Both the position numbers and the translations under genes were made by a program. Under the pieces are notes generated by a model. The model made no database searches. It was not told the DNA's origin and worked only from the letters and a program-made list of their open reading frames with translations. A stretch of 17,914 nt of DNA from Nostoc sp. CHAB 5715 (GTDB lineage: Bacteria; Cyanobacteriota; Cyanobacteriia; Cyanobacteriales; Nostocaceae): positions 1-17,914 of the forward strand of contig NZ_JAIVFR010000018.1 in NCBI RefSeq assembly GCF_020829685.1. Direction: 5' to 3'. Numbering within the stretch: the first letter of the stretch is position 1; every line of letters starts with the position of its first letter. This document shows positions 15,153-17,914 of this stretch, one piece after another.

Positions 15153-15785
15153 GTGCCAAAAATCATCGCTATTCTCAACGGTAAAGGAGGAGTCGGTAAA
15201 ACGACCACCGCAGTCAATCTGGCTGCAAACTTTGCGAAGAAAAAAAAGGTACTGCTGATTGACGCAGATATTCAAGGTTCTGCCAGTTGGTGGTTTGGGC
15301 GCAGTCAGCAGGGAATGGGATTTGATTTATCTCAAGAAACAGATCCGACACTTTTAGCTAATTTAGGAAAGATAACAGGTTACGATTTAGTAGTGGTGGA
15401 TACGCCTCCCGCGCTTCGCTCAGAAGCATTAGTGGCGGTAGTTGCGATCGCAAATTATCTAGTTTTGCCTACACCCCCAGCCGCAATGGATTTAGCTATC
15501 CTCGTGGAAACAGTTAAGGAAGCCGTCATCCCCGTGGGAACTCCCCATCGGGTACTGCTTACCAAAGTTGATACCCGCAGTATGGGGGAAGCACTAGAAG
15601 CAAAAAACACTCTCACTCGATTAGGTATTCCTGCTTGTAATACCTTTATCCGTGCTTATAAAGCTCATGAACGAGCGGCACTTGAGGGTGTAGCGATTAG
15701 TCAATGGCGAGGAAGTAATGCACGGGAGGCGGAGTTAGACTACCGCCGTGCAGCTGATGAATTACAGCGTGATTGGAGAAAATAA
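15153..15785 (+). CDS. mcdA: ParA-type ATPase, probable carboxysome positioning protein McdA (type 2)
   Basis: 210 residues from a GTG at 15153. It has the deviant Walker A of ParA/MinD ATPases (KGGVGKTT, residues 11-18, with signature Lys11), the switch motif [13 protein letters not shown] (35-47, D39) and Walker [11 protein letters not shown] (77-86). Small ParA proteins without an N-terminal DNA-binding domain position plasmids, chromosomes or protein complexes by dimerising on the nucleoid with ATP and being released by a partner. The next gene starts 2 bases after its stop and encodes a coiled-coil protein, and ccmK3/ccmK4 follow within 1 kb, which matches the known clustering of McdAB with carboxysome genes in beta-cyanobacteria. 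The presence of the signature Lys fits type 2 rather than the S. elongatus type 1 McdA. The alternative is an orphan plasmid-type ParA. The ParA call is certain; McdA is inferred from context. Confidence 0.8.
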   Translation: MPKIIAILNGKGGVGKTTTAVNLAANFAKKKKVLLIDADIQGSASWWFGRSQQGMGFDLSQETDPTLLANLGKITGYDLVVVDTPPALRSEALVAVVAIANYLVLPTPPAAMDLAILVETVKEAVIPVGTPHRVLLTKVDTRSMGEALEAKNTLTRLGIPACNTFIRAYKAHERAALEGVAISQWRGSNAREAELDYRRAADELQRDWRK

Positions 15786-15787
15786 TA

Positions 15788-16411
15788 ATGGGTAGGAAAC
15801 AAAGTCTCTCTGAGTTACTACAAGAAGAGGCGCAAAAAATTACATCCTCAGAAGGCGAATCTGCGATTGAAATTACAGCAGAAAAAATTGCCGAAGAACA
15901 AGCTTCATCAGATGAAGAATCCTCAGCACAAACACCTGAGCCAAATTCTACTAAGCGCACAACTCCAACTAAGGCTGAATTAGAAGCAACTGTCAAAGAG
16001 TTGACAGCTAATCTGGAAAAAAGCCATGAAAATGAAACATCTCTTGGGCAAGAAATTGCTGATTTGCAATCAAAATTATCTAAACAACAAACATTAGCAT
16101 CCGAACATAAATCATTAATACAACAGGTTACAAAAGAACTTGAAGAAACCAAAAAAACAGCACTGCAACTAGCAGAAGCGAATTCCAAGCTTATAGAAGA
16201 AATTAATGCTTTAAAACAAACAGCAGAAGATAATTCTAAACTTGCTGTAGCTGTAAAAGAAACTAGTGCTATAAGACCCGTAAAAGAACACTACAATCCA
16301 CTTAACTACAAAAAATCACATCGGTCATCAGAAAAACTAGCTCAAAATCAACCACAAAATCAACCAAATGAGTATCCTGAGAGTTCTAATGAGATGTGGT
16401 TACTTGACTAG
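15788..16411 (+). CDS. mcdB: Coiled-coil carboxysome adaptor, probable McdB (type 2)
   Basis: 207 residues from the ATG at 15788; GGAGA (15775-15779) inside the end of mcdA is its ribosome site, so the two are coupled. The N-terminal 65 or so residues are charged and low-complexity (acidic, with Ser/Glu runs, then KRTTPTK), probably disordered. Residues about 66-155 form a long coiled coil (LEATVKELTANLEKS, EIADLQSKLSKQ, EETKKTALQLAEANSKLIEE). The C-terminal 50 residues are Gln/Asn-rich and end NEMWLLD, with Trp204 four residues from the end. McdB proteins are reported to have a disordered N-terminus, a central helical/coiled-coil region and a conserved C-terminal tryptophan needed for carboxysome association, and to phase-separate. 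McdB binds carboxysomes and removes McdA from the nucleoid, spacing carboxysomes along the cell. Sequence identity in this family is low, so the call relies on layout, the terminal Trp and context. Confidence 0.75.
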   Translation: MGRKQSLSELLQEEAQKITSSEGESAIEITAEKIAEEQASSDEESSAQTPEPNSTKRTTPTKAELEATVKELTANLEKSHENETSLGQEIADLQSKLSKQQTLASEHKSLIQQVTKELEETKKTALQLAEANSKLIEEINALKQTAEDNSKLAVAVKETSAIRPVKEHYNPLNYKKSHRSSEKLAQNQPQNQPNEYPESSNEMWLLD

Positions 16412-16440
16412 TAGAGCTTGGCGCAAATCCAGCTACGATT

Positions 16441-16509
16441 AACAAGACTTGGGGCAAAATCCCCTTGTTAAACTCCCCTTAATCCCCTCCCCGAGGCATC
16501 GGGGAGGGG
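16441..16509 (+). repeat. Two hairpins downstream of mcdB
   Basis: First hairpin 16441-16469 (AACAAG ... GGGG caaaat CCCC TTGTT). Second is a perfect 11-bp stem CCCCTCCCCGA (16484-16494) / TCGGGGAGGGG (16499-16509) with a 4-nt loop. They start 30 bases after the mcdB stop. The stem is strong, but no T-run follows, so termination is possible rather than shown; a similar GC-rich hairpin is a common cyanobacterial intergenic motif. Confidence 0.5.
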
Positions 16510-16649
16510 AGACAAAGCGCAGCTTTGGCTCTTTGGGGTGATTCGGGTTTAATAAATAATCAAGCGGACATGATATAAGTCCTAGTTCTCCTCAAATACA
16601 TCCAATAAGGTGCAAGAGATGCATCAGATTTCTTGGGTTTCAAATACAA

Positions 16650-17064
16650 TTATCGAAAGTCTAAAATATGCTGTGCGGTAATTTGTAGTTGTTCCAGGTG
16701 TGGGAGATGACCACAATCTTGAATCCAAACAAGGGTACTGTGTGGAATTGCTCTTTTAAATCTCATGGCATCTCTAGTACCCAAAATTTTATCGGAATCG
16801 CCCCATAAAATTAGCGTCTGTTGCACAATTTATGATACTTTTTTAAATCTAAAAGCACTGTAACCACCACTTTTAGTGAAAGCTATCAAAGCCGTGAATT
16901 AATAAAATAGGAGTTCCACCACTTCCTTGCTTGACAAATGTTGTGGTAACTGGGTGATTAATTAAAGGAGTAGCGATCGCAGTTGTTTGAATACTTTGAG
17001 CTAGTGCGATCGAGGCAGATTCTGTCAGTTGCCCAACTGGTTTAGGAAGAAAATTCGGAAACAT
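16650..17064 (-). pseudogene. Alpha/beta hydrolase pseudogene with internal deletion
   Basis: The minus-strand frame from ATG 17064-17062 reads an intact N-terminus (MFPNFLPKPVGQLTESASIA, reaching ILLIHGFDS, the first strand and oxyanion loop of an alpha/beta hydrolase) and then stops at 16873. Downstream, another frame resumes near 16870 (TKSGGYS), meets a stop, and continues with the C-terminal part: QQTLILWGDSDKILGTRDAM (strand 7 and catalytic Asp loop), then IQDCGHLPHLEQ (catalytic His), ending at TAA 16652-16650. About 150 residues, including the nucleophile-elbow Ser, are missing, so the gene is dead. It lies between mcdB and ccmK3 on the opposite strand. The substrate of the intact family is unknown. 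Confidence 0.85.
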
Positions 17065-17215
17065 AAATTTCAGTTTATCGTACTAGCTTGCATCCACGCA
17101 TCGCTGATTTTGTTAAACAACAAAATTATATAAACTACATTCTGAAATATAAATTGTAATATATAAAACATAGACCAGCGAGTATCAAAACATTCTAACT
17201 CCCTACTCCTGTACA

Positions 17216-17233
17216 GACGCGATTAATCGCGTC
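17216..17233. repeat. Perfect palindrome GACGCGATTAATCGCGTC
   Basis: An 18-bp perfect palindrome about 105 bases before ccmK3, within an otherwise AT-rich stretch of 275 bases (17065-17339) that holds the ccmK3 promoter region but no gene. This palindrome is a common type of intergenic repeat in Nostoc-like genomes; an operator role cannot be excluded. Confidence 0.6.
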
Positions 17234-17339
17234 TCCCCCAAAAATTATGACATCAAAGAAAGTTTAGCAAAATGTCAAAATTTGGACTAAAGCCACGTAC
17301 AATTAAAATCGCCTATCCCTTAATCCAGGAGCTAATGCC

Positions 17340-17651
17340 ATGCCAATGGCCGTTGGCGTAATTGAAACTTTAGGTTTTCCTAGTGTCTTAGCAGCAGCAG
17401 ATGCAATGGTCAAAGCTGCCGCAGTCACAATTGTGTATTATGGTCAAGCCGAAAGCGCTCGCTTGTTAGTCGCTGTCCGGGGACACGTTTCTGAAGTAAA
17501 TAGAGCTGTTGAAGCCGGAATTGCTGCTGGAGAGCAAGTAAAGGTTGGTACAGTAATCACCCACTACATCGTTCCCAATCCCCCCGAAAATGTAGAAACC
17601 ATATTACCAATCCATTTCACTGAAAAATCAGAACCTTTCCGCATGTTCTAA
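17340..17651 (+). CDS. ccmK3: Carboxysome shell hexamer protein CcmK3
   Basis: 103 residues; AGGAG at 17327-17331 lies 8 bases before the ATG. It is a single Pf00936-type BMC domain: the opening [20 protein letters not shown], then TIVYY (strand), GQAES at the pore-loop position (35-39), and VAVRGHVSEVNRAVEAG. Two features suggest CcmK3 rather than CcmK1/2: the unusual pore loop GQAES instead of a KIGS/RVGS loop, and the divergent C-terminal tail. CcmK3 is a minor shell subunit of beta-carboxysomes that is reported to form mixed hexamers with CcmK4, tuning permeability. The next gene, 85 bases downstream, is ccmK4, the usual satellite pair located away from the main ccmKLMNO operon. Confidence 0.9.
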   Translation: MPMAVGVIETLGFPSVLAAADAMVKAAAVTIVYYGQAESARLLVAVRGHVSEVNRAVEAGIAAGEQVKVGTVITHYIVPNPPENVETILPIHFTEKSEPFRMF

Positions 17652-17736
17652 GCAATTTTGCTATCCAAATCTGTAGCGAAGCTTCGTACAATTAATTTGT
17701 AGCCCCCATATCGTTTATCCATACAGGAGATTAATA

Positions 17737-17914
17737 ATGTCATTACAGGCAGTTGGAGCACTTGAAACTAAAGGTTTTCCTGCGGTGCTAGCAGCAGCAG
17801 ATGCTATGGTAAAAGCTGGTCGAGTTACCCTCGTTGGTTATATCAGAGTGGGTAGCGCTCGTTTTACAGTTAATATTCGTGGGGATGTTTCTGAGGTAAA
17901 GACAGCGATGGCTG
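17737..17914 (+). CDS. ccmK4: Carboxysome shell hexamer protein CcmK4 (partial, runs off the right edge)
   Basis: The first 59 residues are present. GGAGA at 17726-17730 is the ribosome site before ATG 17737. It reads [20 protein letters not shown], a BMC domain opening, with pore loop IRVGS at 36-40, then [12 protein letters not shown]. The RVGS loop and its place right after ccmK3 match CcmK4. It is paralogous to the preceding gene, with [10 protein letters not shown] identical in both and the same flow of strands. The C-terminal part lies outside the window. Confidence 0.9.
   Translation, partial: MSLQAVGALETKGFPAVLAAADAMVKAGRVTLVGYIRVGSARFTVNIRGDVSEVKTAMA

Noticed and set aside
15153..15785. 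MinD (division-site) or plasmid ParA identity for the ATPase
   Set aside because: No MinC/MinE or parB-like gene or plasmid genes nearby; a coiled-coil partner with a terminal Trp and ccmK genes favour McdA, though a phylogeny would settle it.
15697..16188. 163-codon minus-strand frame opposite mcdB
   Set aside because: It is a Ser/Cys-rich antisense shadow of the Glu/Lys/Ser-rich coiled-coil gene, which has the proper ribosome site and operon context.

Overview
This window is chromosomal DNA from a cyanobacterium, most likely a filamentous heterocyst-forming (Nostoc/Anabaena-like) species. The evidence is a photosystem II subunit (psbI), carboxysome shell genes (ccmK3/ccmK4), a bilin-type GAF photoreceptor, a cyanobacterial LptD, many HIP1 octamers (GCGATCGC), and intergenic 7-bp tandem repeats and small palindromic elements typical of Nostocales. 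I cannot name the species from sequence alone.

Layout. 1-1013 (minus) is the N-terminal 337 residues of a photoreceptor with two cyanobacteriochrome-type GAF domains; it runs off the left edge. 1633-3237 (plus) is a MurJ-type lipid II flippase. 3238-4167 is a gene-free stretch with hairpins, a 21-bp x 8 minisatellite and a 7-bp repeat. 4168-4284 is psbI, a 38-residue gene too short for routine ORF calling. 4482-7358 is a cyanobacterial LptD/OstA-type outer membrane protein. 7424-7708 (minus) is a doubtful small ORF. 7944-8648 (minus) is a hexapeptide-repeat acetyltransferase. 8649-10006 is AT-rich and nearly empty apart from a possible 54-residue peptide gene (minus). 10007-10330 is a small conserved-looking cyanobacterial protein. 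10331-11483 is a long intergenic region with two convergent pairs of double-hairpin repeats and a 140-bp inverted-repeat segment. 11484-14048 is an alpha-glucan phosphorylase with its terminator. 14178-14724 is a BrnT/BrnA-like toxin-antitoxin pair. 15153-16411 is a ParA-type ATPase and a coiled-coil partner, best read as the carboxysome positioning pair McdA/McdB (type 2). 16650-17064 (minus) is a decayed alpha/beta hydrolase. 17340 to the right edge is ccmK3 followed by a partial ccmK4.

How the genes work together. The clearest functional cluster is at the right end. McdA would bind the nucleoid, McdB would bind carboxysomes and release McdA, and CcmK3/CcmK4 are minor shell hexamer proteins of the same organelle; only the dead hydrolase separates them. 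LptD, MurJ and the acetyltransferase all relate to envelope construction but are not in one operon. GlgP stands alone with its own promoter region and terminator. No phage genes, transposase, CRISPR array, tRNA or rRNA was seen.

The most notable observations are the tandem photoreceptor GAFs, one with a DXCF second cysteine exactly 28 residues before the canonical Cys-His; the McdAB-ccmK3K4 linkage; the double-hairpin repeats whose stems covary between copies; the hydrolase with a large internal deletion; and the isolated small peptide gene. All assignments come from reading the sequence; no database search was run.
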